Source: Chelonoidis abingdonii
Taxonomy: Eukaryota; Chordata; Testudines; Testudinidae
NCBI RefSeq assembly: GCF_003597395.2
Contig: NC_133770.1
Coordinates: 291,413,849-291,477,848 of the forward strand
Direction of reading: 5' to 3'
Length of the DNA: 64,000 nucleotides
The notes below the pieces were generated by a model that ran no database searches, was not told the origin of the DNA, and saw only the letters and a program-made list of their open reading frames with translations. Positions 48,562 to 59,750 of this stretch are shown here, piece after piece. The position numbers and the translations under genes are program-made. The number at the start of each line of letters is the position of its first letter. Positions within the stretch are counted from its first letter, which is position 1.

Positions 48562-50400
48562 ATGACTACCAGTGAGGCAGCTACCAAACTAGAGCTGGCC
48601 AGACTGGAAGCAGCAGAGAAGGAAAAGGACCATGACTTTCAAATGTGGCAGGCAGAAATGAGGATCAAAGAAGCAGCTGCAGCCAGGGAAACTATGGAGG
48701 CGGAGGCAGCCAGAGAGGAGGCTGCACACAGAACGGCATGGGAGAAAAAGAGAGAGAGAGAAGAAAGAGAAAAAGAGTAGGAAAAAAGAGAATGAGAAGA
48801 AAGAGGAAGAGAGTGGGAAGAAAAGGAAAGAGTGAAAACACCAACTGGATTTGCTAGAGAAGCAGAACCAGAAGTCCCTGACCCCAACGATTCCCATCAC
48901 TCCAAAAATCCAAAATTGGTAACATTTATGTCCTACATACAGTGAGGGGGATGATATTGCTGAATATCTGACTACCTTGAAAGACTGTGTGTGTCATACA
49001 TGAAATCCCTGATGTTAAGAGAGTTCCTTCCCTGATTTCAAAATTAACTGGTAAAACTCAAAATGTATTCAGTGGAATGCCAGTTGAAGATGCTTTAGAC
49101 CAGGGATCTCAAACTCAAATGACCACAAGGACCACATGAGGACCGGTACATTGGCCCAAGGGCTGCATCACTGAAACCTTTTCATACAACAATACAAAAG
49201 TATAGTCAAAAATGAAAAAAATGAAGAGTAATATAGTATGCTATTAAAAGTTAATGTATTAACTTTTTTTAAACTCATGAATCTTTTGATATCTTTGGAT
49301 TTGATATATGGTCACTATTTTTTAAAAAACACATAATAAAACAACTGGAACAAAATATAGCCTATAGGATTTCTTTTTAAGTATGTACAATACAGTACTT
49401 GAATTTGAATGTATCTTGTTTAAGGTGCTGAAGTTCAGACAATGCATACATTTAAGTTCAATTAATAAAAATCTTAGTATGTTTGCAGACAATTCACTAA
49501 CAGGAAGAAGGCGATAATGACTGAATAGTTCACCCAACTGTGCTGTTAAACAAGAGTCTTCTCCTATTATAATCAGAGCCTAAATGTCCCCCCCTCTGCC
49601 CCTGGCCCTGCCCCCCCTCCATGAGGCCCTGCCCTGTCCCACCTCTTCCCACCCCTTCCCCATCCCCATTCAAACCCTTCCCCAAGTCACTGCTCCAACT
49701 CCACCCCCTCCTTGCCCATATTCCAACCCCTTCCCCAAATCCCTGCTCCAGCCTCGCCTCTTCCCTGCCTCCTCCCTTGAGTGCAGCAAACCTGCCCTTC
49801 CCCACTCCCTCCTGGAAAGTCCTAAATGCCACCAAACAGCTGTTTGGTGGCAGGAAGCACTGGGATAGGAGGAGGAGCAGGGACATGGCGCACTGGGGGG
49901 AGGGAGAAGAGAGGGAGCCCTGGAGCACCCATGGAGTCAGCACCCATGGCAGGCAGCAGGAAATAACTCCACGGGATGCAGCCCGTGGGCTGTATGTTTG
50001 AGATCCCTGCTTTAGACTATGGTAAATTTAAAAATACTGTTTTGTGAAGTTTTCAGATTACCCCTGAAACATATAGAGTTAAATTTAGGACTCTTAAGGG
50101 GGATATTGGTCTGAGTAATGGGGAATATGTGAACAAAATGAAAGATTTGATGGGAAAATGGGTGAGGGGCAAAGGTGTTACAAGCTGTGAGGGAATGTTT
50201 GATCTTGTGGCTCAAGAGCATTTCCTAGGCATATGTAAGGCAGATGTAAAGCAGTGCCTATGGGACAAAGATGTAAAGTCTGTGGATGAGATGGCATCTC
50301 TTGCTGATGCCTTTGACAGGACCCAGGCATATATTGAAAACAAACCACTGAAAGAGGTGTTTAAAAGCTGGTGGGAAGGGAAGATCCCATGTTATCTCTA
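48562..50400 (+). pseudogene. Gag relic of a Gmr1-like Gypsy element with SCAN-like capsid region
   Basis: The first frame opens with ATG at 48562 and runs 72 codons. It is a charged coiled-coil-like N-terminus with Glu/Arg/Ala repeats (AARETMEAEAAREEAAH) that decays into a (GA)-rich stretch and a stop at 48778. Frameshifted pieces follow to 49100, then a hAT insert (49101-50009). Beyond it a capsid-like region continues with FRTLKGDIGLSNGEYVNKM, LMGKWVRGKGV, LVAQEHFLGICKADVKQ and VDEMASLADAFD. The pattern FR, LxxLxxxWL-like, QFL/EHFL and the helix spacing match the SCAN domain. Published work derives SCAN from the capsid C-terminus of Gmr1-like Gypsy elements. An in-frame stop lies just after the insert (50047) and the frame ends at 50401. 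Pol is not recognisable downstream. Inactive. Confidence 0.75.
49101..50009. mobile_element. hAT-type element inserted in the gag relic
   Basis: 909 bases with termini CAGGGATCTCAAACT and the complement of GTTTGAGATCCCTG, flanked by an exact 8-base duplication CTTTAGAC (49093-49100 and 50010-50017). The left half is AT-rich, the right half C-rich like other hAT cores here. No transposase is present. The gag frame continues in phase on the other side when the insert and one target copy are disregarded. Confidence 0.9.
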
Positions 50401-50717
50401 GCAAGAGGGATGGTGGTTGGGAGGCTGGGTACTCACTTCCTCAAAACCAGAGTCAAATTTGTCAGCAGAATTTATAGATGAGAGTTATTGGCCAACCACA
50501 TTATGGAGGAAGATGAAGTATGGAGACCTGTGTCTTGGGGATGTCACTGTTTCTAGGATCTATTCTGTTTTGTCTTCCTATTGATTCCAAGCTTGGTCAA
50601 CTTTGGAATTAACTAAACTTCCAGATGTTACTGGCATAGCCTGCTTCATGGGCTAAAACAGCAGAAGCAGCCTTGCTTCAGAGGGAACATGGACCAGTGG
50701 GAGATGGTCAGAACATG

Positions 50718-50926
50718 TGTGACGTTCCCCTGGCGTTATCTCGACCAGTAATCTGCTAGGTCACTCCAGTCCTCGACTTTGGGAGCCAGCCTTAACCTGC
50801 TCTGCTGTGAGAACCCCCACTCCCAGGATGTTCCCACACAGCCTCTGGCATGTAAGCCGCTCCCAGCTCCATGAGTCGGCGCATTTGGCCAGCTGCTGCT
50901 TAGACGGTGCAATCAAATGACACTAG
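50718..50926 (-). mobile_element. Inverted 3' tip of the Gypsy LTR
   Basis: Reverse complement of the last about 205 bases of the LTR at 46404-48372, roughly 80 percent similar by eye. It starts exactly at the LTR's terminal base (TGTGACGTTCCCC). The right edge stops around 50926 and shows no matching target duplication. It abuts retroelement-type internal sequence on its left. Confidence 0.72.
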
Positions 50927-51339
50927 GGAGAAATAATATTTCAGCCTTATTAAATTCCAAAGGGCTTTTAGACAAGAGACAAGCACCTGTTTCAAGAGGG
51001 CATTGGAACTGCTGCCATGTACACTCCTCTGTAGCCTCAGAAGGAATTCAGAAATTAGTCAGTATTCCCCCTATCCATGTATGGTACTTATATGGCCGCG
51101 ATTATGGTCATATCTGAGCACCTCACAATCTTCAATATATTTGTAACACCAACAGACCCCAGCTGTCAGTGGGCAGGATTGAACCTGGACCTCTGGAAGT
51201 AAATACATGAGCCTCTACTGCATGAACTAAAAGCCACAGGGCTCTTAGGTAAGGCTGTAGCAGACTCATTAATCTCTCAGTGCCACCAGAGGTGACAGAG
51301 CACCACTCCAAGGAGATTTGTGGGTTCCAAATTTATCCT

Positions 51340-51465
51340 CAACCCCCCTGTGAGGCACAGAAGTACTGAGGGACAGAGAGGCTAAGTAACTTGTCCAAGA
51401 TCACACAGTAAGTCTGTAGGAGAGCAGAGAATTAAACTTGGCGTTCCTGAGTTCTAAGCTAGCAC
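51340..51465 (-). mobile_element. MIR-like CORE-SINE fragment
   Basis: The antisense MIR core is easily read: GGGACAGAGAGGCTAAGTAA, then CTTGTCCAAGATCACACAG, then a diverged tRNA-like end. Confidence 0.8.
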
Positions 51466-52490
51466 CCTAAGGGCTGACCCATTCTTCCTCTCAGGTACAC
51501 CTAGGACTTGTGGTTCTACAACTCCTCTGTCACCCACAACACGGGCCATAATTTAACTCCCACAACCTGGCCTATGACAAGCAGGTCCAATCAAATGCCT
51601 AAGCAGGGAACCTCAGTGTTGCTTGATGGCTTCTATTTTAAGGCAGAGAAGTGTGTGTGAGGGGGGGCAAATAGAAAAGAAAGATAAGACAATATTCTTC
51701 GTCTAAAGATCAAAATTAATGAACCTCACTCCAGTGGTGGGTGGGATGGCTTTTCCTTCAGCTCACTGAACTGGAGGTAAATGTGATATACTGGAGTCCA
51801 CAGCTCCTTCCACTGTGTTCTAAAATTCCCTTCCAATCTTGTAAAATGAACTGTTTATTCCCCTAGACTTCAGATTTTATTTGATTTTTTTTAAATTATC
51901 AAATTATCAGCACAACCAAATATGACAGGCTCACTTTCAAACTTTTTTAAAAGGTTCTCTGATGTTGCCATTCGCAAGTGTCTGTCTTTATCACTTTCTC
52001 CCTCGCTCCTTGGCTTTGACACCTTTCAGCCCCCAAGGTTTTATTTATGTTAATTAACAATGAAGTTTCCTTCCAACTGAATAACCAGATTATCTGACTC
52101 TTGATTTAATGGTGGAGTCAGCTTTATTTACTGTGATTTACTATTACAAAATATGAATAGGAGTAAAATACATAGCTCAAACTCACACCATTATATCTTC
52201 AGCATGAGTTACTTCATTTCTGGCCAGTGACTCACAGTTTAAAGCTGCTGTGAGTGCACAATGACCAGGGATACATCTCCATCTCATCAACTTACTTCTC
52301 CATTCATTTTGCAAGTCACCTTTGCAACCAAATCTTCCCATGCCTAAACCCTTGATTTGTCTCTCTCTGACATTACTTATTATCTAACTCTGGGCAACAT
52401 CTTAAGATGCAATTTGTATGAAAGATGGAATACAAAAGAAAGCTGTCTTGTGGTCTGTTGGAACAAAGGCAAAACAGGAAGTGGCTTGAG
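51466..52490. other. Unassigned non-coding sequence
   Basis: No gene recognised. AT-rich in 51.84-52.15 kb. Confidence 0.4.
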
Positions 52491-52608
52491 AAAGTTGCTT
52501 GTTCCAGAATTTTCAAAAGGATGCTCAGGAAAACATGCCTCTTTTCTGGCTCATGACATTTTTAGATAAAGCTTGCAATTTGAATCCAAGTCCCCTGAGT
52601 GCTTGGGT
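52491..52608 (+). repeat. Left direct repeat flanking LTR-1 copy 2
   Basis: AAAGTTGCTTGTTCC through GGCTCATGA and AAAGCTTGCAATTTGAATCC to CCCCTGAGTGCTTGG recurs in the same order at 53341-53448 with small insertions and deletions. Confidence 0.85.
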
Positions 52609-52616
52609 GTCATAAG

Positions 52617-53340
52617 CCTCTGTCCCAAATCTGGACCTTAGCGTCCAAAATCTGGGTGCTTGGCGTGACCCCAAGTTCATTACCTTGTTTATCTCGTGCC
52701 CCAATCCGGCTCTGTACTTAAACTCTTGGTCTCCCCTTTCCCTGGGGGCCCCAAGATCAGATGCCTGAGCCTCCACAAGGAAATACCCCATTCCCTTCTG
52801 CTTCTACTTACTCCAGATTTCCGCCCTGCGGATACTGGCGTTCCCTGCTTCACCTTGAAACACAAACAGAGAGATTTTACCTTCCCCTCTTCTTCTCCCC
52901 CTCCCAGTCTTCCCTGGAGACAGTACTCCTGGCACGAGTTCTATCTTGCCTTAATAGAAAGAAAATCCAAACAAGTTTTAAAAGAAAGCTTTATAAAAAA
53001 GAAAGAAAGACATAGAATAATACTCTGTATCAGAGACAATACAGGCTATTGCTTATAAGAAAATATGATAAACAGTCTGCTTAAGATATCAATTGAACAT
53101 TCCAGCAACTCCACACTGTAACTCAAATACAATTATAACCTATGCTTTTCATGGTGTACTCACAACTTGGGAACAGAAGGGTAGAAATAAGCTGGATAGA
53201 AAAAAACTCGTTCCTCATAGCCGAGAGAAAACCAAAGAACAGAACAAAGACACACACCCAGAAGTTCCCTCCCTCACTTTGAATCCAGTTCCTGATTTGG
53301 CTCTGGTAGGTGTTTGGTTCCCTTTGTTTACCCTTTACAG
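52617..53340 (-). mobile_element. LTR-1 family, copy 2, truncated
   Basis: Matches copies 1 and 3 from the LTR end (AAATCTGGACCTTAGCGTCC) through the CATAGCCGAGAGA region to GGTTCCCTTTG and CCCTTTACAG. The first about 45 bases of the sense LTR (TGTCATAAAT...) are missing and replaced by the right direct repeat, which begins immediately at 53341. Confidence 0.72.
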
Positions 53341-53448
53341 AAAGTTGCTTGTTCCGCTTTTCAAACGGATGCTCGGGGAAATGCCTTTTCTGGCTCATGA
53401 TTTTCAGTAAAGCTTGCAATTTGAATCCAGTCCCCTGAGTGCTTGGGG
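53341..53448 (+). repeat. Right direct repeat flanking LTR-1 copy 2
   Basis: Second copy of the roughly 110-base unit at 52491-52608, directly abutting the truncated LTR. Confidence 0.85.
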
Positions 53449-53599
53449 GATGGTTGAGTGGTCCAGGTGGGGGCTCAGAAGCATGGTGAGTCCTGTTCAT
53501 TTGGAGTCTTCAGAAGCTGTGACAGGTCAAGGACACATTAGTCAGCGAGACACAAGTTAAGAGACGTGGTGGGTAAATCCACATGACTGGAGCACTGTC

Positions 53600-55700
53600 A
53601 TGGATGGATTAAACTATTCAGGAAGGGAGGCAGGGAAGAAAAGGTGAGGAGTTGCATTGTATGTAGAGTAGTATGATGCTCGCGCTCCAGTATGAACTGC
53701 AGAAAACTGAGGTCTCTGGATTAAGTTTAGAAGTGTGAGCAACCAGGTGTGTTTGGTGGGAGTTGCTATAGACCACCAGACCAGGGGGTGGTGGCGGGCT
53801 TTTTTCAGTAACTAACATAAGTTACTAGATCGTGGCCCTGGTTCTCATGGGTGACTTCAATCCCTGATATTGCTGGACCGCTATAGCAGTGCACAGACCC
53901 AGGATTTTTTGGGTGTGGGAATTTCCTGTGCAAGTGCTGGAGGACCAACTACTGGCAGAGCTCTTCTTGACCTGCTGCTCACCACGGGAAGATTAGTAAG
54001 GGAAGCAATGGATGAACCTGGGAGGCAGTGACCATGATAGGGTCGAATTCGGATTTGATACAAGAGAAGGAGAGCAGCAGAATATGACCTTGGACTTCAG
54101 AAAGCAGACTTTGCTCCTTTGGGACTGATGGGCAGGTCTCTGGGAGATAACATGAGGAGGAAAGGAGTCAGGAAAGCTGGCTGCATTTTAAGATCCTTAT
54201 GAGGTTGCAGGAACAATCTTATCCATGTGTAGAAGAACAGTAATATGGCAGGCAATGAGCTTGGCTTAACAGTGAACCTTGCTGATTTTAACACACAAAA
54301 AAGAAGCTTACAGAAGATGGAAGTTTGGACAAATGCAGGGAGAAGTATAAATTGCTCAGTCACGCAGGAGTGAGTCAGGAAGACCAAATCACATCTGTGA
54401 GTCGCTGGATGACTGGAAAAAGGCTATTAGTGCCCATCTTAAGAAAGGAGGGAGGATCCAGGAACTACAGGCCAGTCAGCCTCACCTCAGTCCTGGAAAA
54501 TCATGGAGCGGTCCTAAGGAATCAATTCTGAGTACTTAGAGAGGGAATGTGATCAGGCGGTCAGCATGGTCCCAGGGCAGTCATCGCTGACTAACCTATT
54601 GCCTTCTATGATGAGATAACTGGCTCTATGGGTGGGGAAGCAGTGGATGTGTTATTCCTTGACTTTATAAGCTTTTGTACAGTTGCCCCAGTATTTTTGC
54701 ACAGTTAAGAAGTATGGCTGGATGAAGGGACTTAAGGTGGCTAGAAAGCTGGCTAGTCTTTGGGCTCAATGGGTAGTGATCAATGGTCCATGTCTAAGTT
54801 GACAGCTGGTATCAAGTGGGTGGCCCAGGTCGGTCCTGGCCGTTTGTTCAATATCTTATCTGATTTGGAGGTGGTGTGGCTGCACCCTCAGCAAGTTGCA
54901 GTACACAAACTGGAGGAGTGGTGATATGCTAGAAGGTAGGGATAGGAGAGGACTAGACAATTATATTGGGCCAAGATCTGATGAGGTCAACAGGACAGTG
55001 CAGGTCTGCAACAGGACAGAAGATCCCATGCATTGATCAGCTAGTGATCGAGTGGCTAGGCAGCAGTTCTGCAAAAAAGAACCTAGGGGTTACAGTGGAT
55101 GAGACCTGGCTTGAAGTCAACAGTGTACCCTTGTGCCAAGAGGCTAACGCATTTGGGGCTGTATAAGTAGAAGCATTCCCATAGATTGAGGGATGTGATC
55201 TTGCCCTCTGTTCAGCTTGGTGAGGCTCTCTGGGTACGTGTCCAGTTTTGGAGCCCACACTACAGAAGGATGTGGAAAAATTGGAAAGGTCCAACGGAGG
55301 GCAACAAAAAACTGGAGCACCTGCTATGAGGAGAGGCTGAGGGAACTGGATTATTTGTCAGAGCGAGAATGAGGGGGGTTTGATAGCTGCTTTCAATTCC
55401 TGAAGGGAGTTCAAAGGATGGATCTAACTGTTCTCAGTGGTGCAGATGACAGAACAAGGAGTATGGTTCCTTGCAATGGGGAGGTTTGGTGGTGGTTAGG
55501 AAAAACTTTTTCACTAGGGGATGGTGAAGCACTGGAATGGGTTACTGAGGGACGTGTGGATCTCCTTCCCTAGAGGTTTTTAAGTCAGTTGACAACCCTG
55601 GCTGGGATGATTTAGTTGGGATTGGTTCTGCTTTGAGCAGGGTGTAAACTAGATGACCTCCTGAGGTCCTTCTAACCTGATCTTCTTTGATTCTATGTTC
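53600..55700 (+). pseudogene. Long decayed CR1 LINE with endonuclease and reverse-transcriptase traces
   Basis: About 2.1 kb in plus orientation. Endonuclease remnants include YRPPDQG-like coding near 53772 and a VLMGDFN-like site near 53845. The linker and RT start follow (ELQASQPHLSPGK, or NYRPVSLTSVLENHG in another frame, about 54465-54510). A thumb/C-terminal region ends in a HWNGLLR-like stretch near 55535. The 3' end has TCCTGAGGTCCTTCTAACC and TTGATTCTATGTTC, the CR1 tail. Frame changes occur every few tens of codons, so it is dead. At the 5' side it starts within the endonuclease region. Confidence 0.82.
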
Positions 55701-56344
55701 TAGTCACTCATTGGCTTTCCCTCATCACACTGAAGCCTCCTAATGAATTAAATCCCCTTCAAAACACAGAGGAGGCTACAAACAATAGCTGTCTGTGGCG
55801 GAGTCTCTAGTGCCTGCCACAACTCCTTCATACGAAACAACTCTTCACTGCCAGCACTGTTCAAGAGTTGGTCCCTGAAGGTTAGATGCACTGTGTGGAA
55901 GGAACTAGTTTTCTGATGTGCACATCTTAAACATGTTTTAAATCTTCTTCAAATCCTGATCCCAAGCCCTAACCCTAGTCTGAATCCTGATCTAAATGCT
56001 ACCTATCTGTCTCTAAAAACATCACTTCACTGGTAAATCAGTATATGAGATTAAATGTCTACTGTATTAGGCAGCTCTTTCTTTTCACGCAAATAAAACA
56101 AGCAGATTTACCACTCATAGTAAGGTCTAATTGGTTTGCACATCAGAATGAACAGAAGAGTTTTCCAAGTCATTCGCCCCAACGCTCCCAAGTGAACAGC
56201 TGTCTTGATGAAACTCCAACATGGTGTGAGAACACCAAGCAGGGTCCTTCAGATAAAGTAAATCTGGTTAAGCAGCTGGTACCCTGTGACTGCAGCGCAA
56301 ACAGAGCATCTTCGGCGCTTTATAACCTTCCAGTTTCCTCTGTC

Positions 56345-56430
56345 AGGTGACTGCCTGGTAATACTTAACCGGTGACCACAAAGTCCTACCATAGGACTTC
56401 ATTACCAGGTGACCTCTCTGGTAACAAACC
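56345..56430. repeat. Short compound inverted repeat
   Basis: The outer arms pair AGGTGACTGCCTGGTAAT with the complement of ATTACCAGGTGACCT. The inner arm is the near-perfect hairpin AAGTCCTACCATAGGACTT, with 8-base arms and a 3-base loop. The origin is unknown; it may be a small MITE. Confidence 0.6.
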
Positions 56431-57834
56431 TGTTCTCCTGGGCAGAAGCCAGCCTTCTGTCTAGGGTACTTCCATTTTGAATAGAGGACCATCGTGACTT
56501 AACGACCCTCTATTATTAGGCCTTGGGCACTACTCCTGCTGGAATTTCAGTTCAATAGAGAGGACAGAGACGACAAAGGAGCTCCCCATTCAAAATGGAG
56601 TTTGCAGCTTGGTAGAGATACATACAGAGAGTTCGTAATCTCACAGAGAATTCATCAATTGTACAGATGTTTTCCCCAAATCATTGCAAAAGGAAACAGA
56701 TTTATTTGAGTTGGAAGCACAGAGCATACCTAGGGGAAATTCTAAGACTCACATCCAAGAGATGTAGTGGGGAATTTATAGCTTCACAGGGATGCTGGTC
56801 TACAACTTCCCTTCCTTTATTAAGAATCCAACATAACATTATCCATAATAGCCAGCTTCTGCTACTGACCGATCATTATTATAGCCTTCTGTGTTTTTGT
56901 GGGTATCTCATAGAAGGGTCATTCCCAGTGGCTAGATAATGGGCATTAGTGATTCTGAACATCTTACCAAACTCCTCTTAGAAGTGCTGCATAAGCCAAA
57001 CACTGACCGTTTTACTGTGCTGCGACCCTGAATGAAACAAGCATCAACAAAGTGGAGCAGCAGTGCCTGGAATAACAGAATACCTTTCTAATGATTTATG
57101 GATTGTAGCTAGCAGACTTGCTAGTCAGATGGATCTGCAACTGAATAAAGCAAGGCTGACCTCAGGCAATGAAATCCATGTCAACACAGACAGGAATTGC
57201 ACAGGATTTACTAGAGACTGATTGTGTTATTTCATTGTCACATTATCACCTAGTTAGTTTTCAAGACAGGTCTTTTTTTTTTCCTTCTTTTTATTTTAAT
57301 TCAGACGCTTTCTCTCCCGAGGCCTACTCTGTATGTTTTTGGGTTCAAAATCTTTTCAGAATTTGCTGCCACCTACTAAGCATCATTACCCATTTCAGTC
57401 TCAAAGAACAGCAGGTGAAATTTGCAAAGGTAAGAGTGGCTAAGTCGCTCACAGGAAAAAAGAAATAGGACACTACCAGCAATTGTCTGTGATCTTTTCC
57501 CTTCCAAGCCCACAGTAATAATTTTACCACCCAATCTAGCAAGCCAGCAACATCCTCTGTGGCAACAATGGATAGAAGAAGATCCTTTATATTTAATAAA
57601 CATTGTCATCTAGCTATCGACTGTAGCATGATCCTTTTTTTAGGGAGTGTCACATACCAACAGTGTCACATACATGGACTGGGGAGAGGAGCCAAGTGAG
57701 AAAATACTTCCCCTTCCCTTTTAATTAAAAGAGTAGGGAACAAAAGCAATTTCCTAGGCAAACAACACTGGGAGCCGCTTTTAAGAACGGCATTATCCAT
57801 TTACCAAGATTAACATACATGTTAAATGGCTGGT

Positions 57835-58195
57835 CAAATCATTCATTGTGATGAAGGCATCTGACAGATCTAATCCTTTTTTCAGTACATGAAGCATTCC
57901 TCAATCAAATTTGTTCATTCTATCATGTTGATTATTTACATAAAAGTCATGAGTTTGTGACTGCTCCCTGACTGGATTACTGAAACTTTTAAATGAATGA
58001 CAAGTAACCATTGACGGATAGTGCGCAGCCTGCATGAAATTTGAGACACATTTTCCTAAAATTATGATGCTTATTTGCATTTAAGAATGCTTTCATGAAT
58101 ACTGGCCATTGTCCAAATAATAAATAATATCACCCCATGAATCATTGTGAACCAAATGTGGCTTTTATTCACAAATCATTGTGTATTAGTAGAGT
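57835..58195. promoter_or_regulatory. Candidate conserved noncoding element
   Basis: Free of recognised repeats, with the SOX-like CATTGTG core three times (about 57845, 58145, 58177), a TTATTTGCATTTAAG octamer-like word and ATGTTGATTATTTACATAAA. Function is inferred from motif texture only. Confidence 0.22.
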
Positions 58196-58581
58196 AGATC
58201 TAATTGTGAGTACAAGAAAGCCAAGGTAGAATGGGCAAAAATTCAAGGTTTCTCTTAACCGATACAAAACACCAAAATGTTGTTAGACCATTAAAATACT
58301 CCCTAAAGTACTTTAACGGTTTGCATCTTACACTCCCTGAAGAACTGAAGTCCATGGGAATACTCAGAGTAGTAAGCATTAGGTGCAGCAGTGTTTTCAG
58401 GAACAAGATCTTTATTACTAAAACCAATGTCTATAGGCCTTTGTGTCTAGAAAATCCAATTTAATGCTGTAGTTTTGAACACCTAATTCATGTCAACAAT
58501 GAAAGAAAAAAAATCTATTCTTACTATTGATGGTACAAGACAGCTTTGTTCTTTACCCAGTGAGAATTTACCAAGGATGTT

Positions 58582-58768
58582 TATAGAATCATAGGCCATT
58601 AGGGTTGGAAGGGACCTCAGGAGATCATCTAGTCCAACTCCCTTTTCAAGGTAGGACCAATCCCCAGATTTTTACCTGAGTCCCTTAAATTGCCCCCCTC
58701 AAGGATTGAACTGACAACTGTGAGTTTAAGCAGGCCAATACTCAAGCCACTGAGCTATCCCTCCCCCC
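58582..58768 (-). mobile_element. Tortoise-type Pol III SINE with CR1-like tail
   Basis: On the minus strand: GGGAGGGATAGCTCAGTGG (A box), TTGTCAGTTCAATCC (B box), CTGGGGATTGGTCCTACC, then CTGAGGTCCCTTCCAACCC and a CTATGATTCTAT end identical to CR1 tails. It illustrates SINE-LINE tail sharing very clearly. Confidence 0.85.
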
Positions 58769-59570
58769 ACTTACTTAGAAAGTAATGAACTGCAGGCTCT
58801 TAGCTCAAGAGGAAGAGGGCTATGTAGTGGAGCTCATGAGCCAGGGTTCTGAGTTCCAGCTCCAAAACTATAGATGGCTTATGTTGCAATTGTGCTGCAA
58901 AAAAAAACAACAACAGATACATGAGCTTGTTACCCTGGCAGATGCTCATGTAAATCTGGGCTAACAATATACAATTTGGCAGATCCATACCCTGATTTCC
59001 AGCTATGAACAGGAAAAATATTTCTTAGCTGACTCCACCTCTTTCTGGCTGTAGTGAGTCCTTTATGATTCCAAGAAAGTGCAGCTGCTTTTCAACAGGT
59101 TTTCCATCTGAGCTGGAAGAATCACAAAGAGATCATGTAGCTTGTCGACTATACAAGTCAACAGAGACCAGAACCCATAATACTTCCTTTTACCAATCTT
59201 TTGGCCGTAATCAGCTGACAGCATATAATAAGGTGGGGCTGACTGAGCCCATGATGGCTCGTTAGCCCAATCATGGTCAGTGTGGGGTTCGTATACCCCA
59301 TCACAGTGCAGCAAAGTTGCTTGCAGGGGACTTAATGTAATAATAATGAAAGCCAAAACGTTCCTCTCCAGGATTCCATTAACACTATTTAATACTGAGC
59401 TGTGTAGATTTGCAATGGCTGTTTTAGCTCGTCAGTGGTTGCCTCCTCACCTGAAAAGCAAGAGCCTAGAGACTCCAGTAATGGGCACATGACAGACAGA
59501 TAGCAACAACCATATGATTGAAACCTTTAGTGCTTTTGCTACCTATCTATCTCTGCCTGCATTCCTTGTG

Positions 59571-59750
59571 AGGGGAGGGATAGGTCAGTGGTTTGAGCAT
59601 TAGCTTGGTAAACTGAGGATTGGGAGTTCCATCCTTGAGGGGGACCATTTAGGGATCTGGGGCAAAAATCTGTCTGGGGATTGGTCTTTCTTTGAGCAGC
59701 AGGTTGGATTAAATGATCTCCTAAGGTCCCTTCCAACCCTGATAGTCTAA
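59571..59750 (+). mobile_element. Tortoise-type Pol III SINE with CR1-like tail
   Basis: Same plan as 58582-58768 in plus orientation: GGGAGGGATAGGTCAGTGG, GATTGGGAGTTCCATCC, GGGATCTGGGGCAAAAATC, then CTAAGGTCCCTTCCAACCC. Confidence 0.83.

Larger units (their letters stand above)
55701..58581. other. Unassigned interval
   Basis: No gene. Contains the inverted repeat at 56345-56430 and a candidate regulatory patch at 57835-58195, described separately. Confidence 0.4.

Noticed and set aside
48715..48850. Purine-rich run as a regulatory GAGA tract
   Set aside because: It is continuous with the Glu/Arg/Lys-rich coiled-coil part of gag and is better explained as expanded coding repeat.
50029..50401. 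SCAN-domain zinc-finger host gene
   Set aside because: LTR, primer-binding site and coiled-coil gag start upstream show a retrotransposon source, and no zinc fingers follow.
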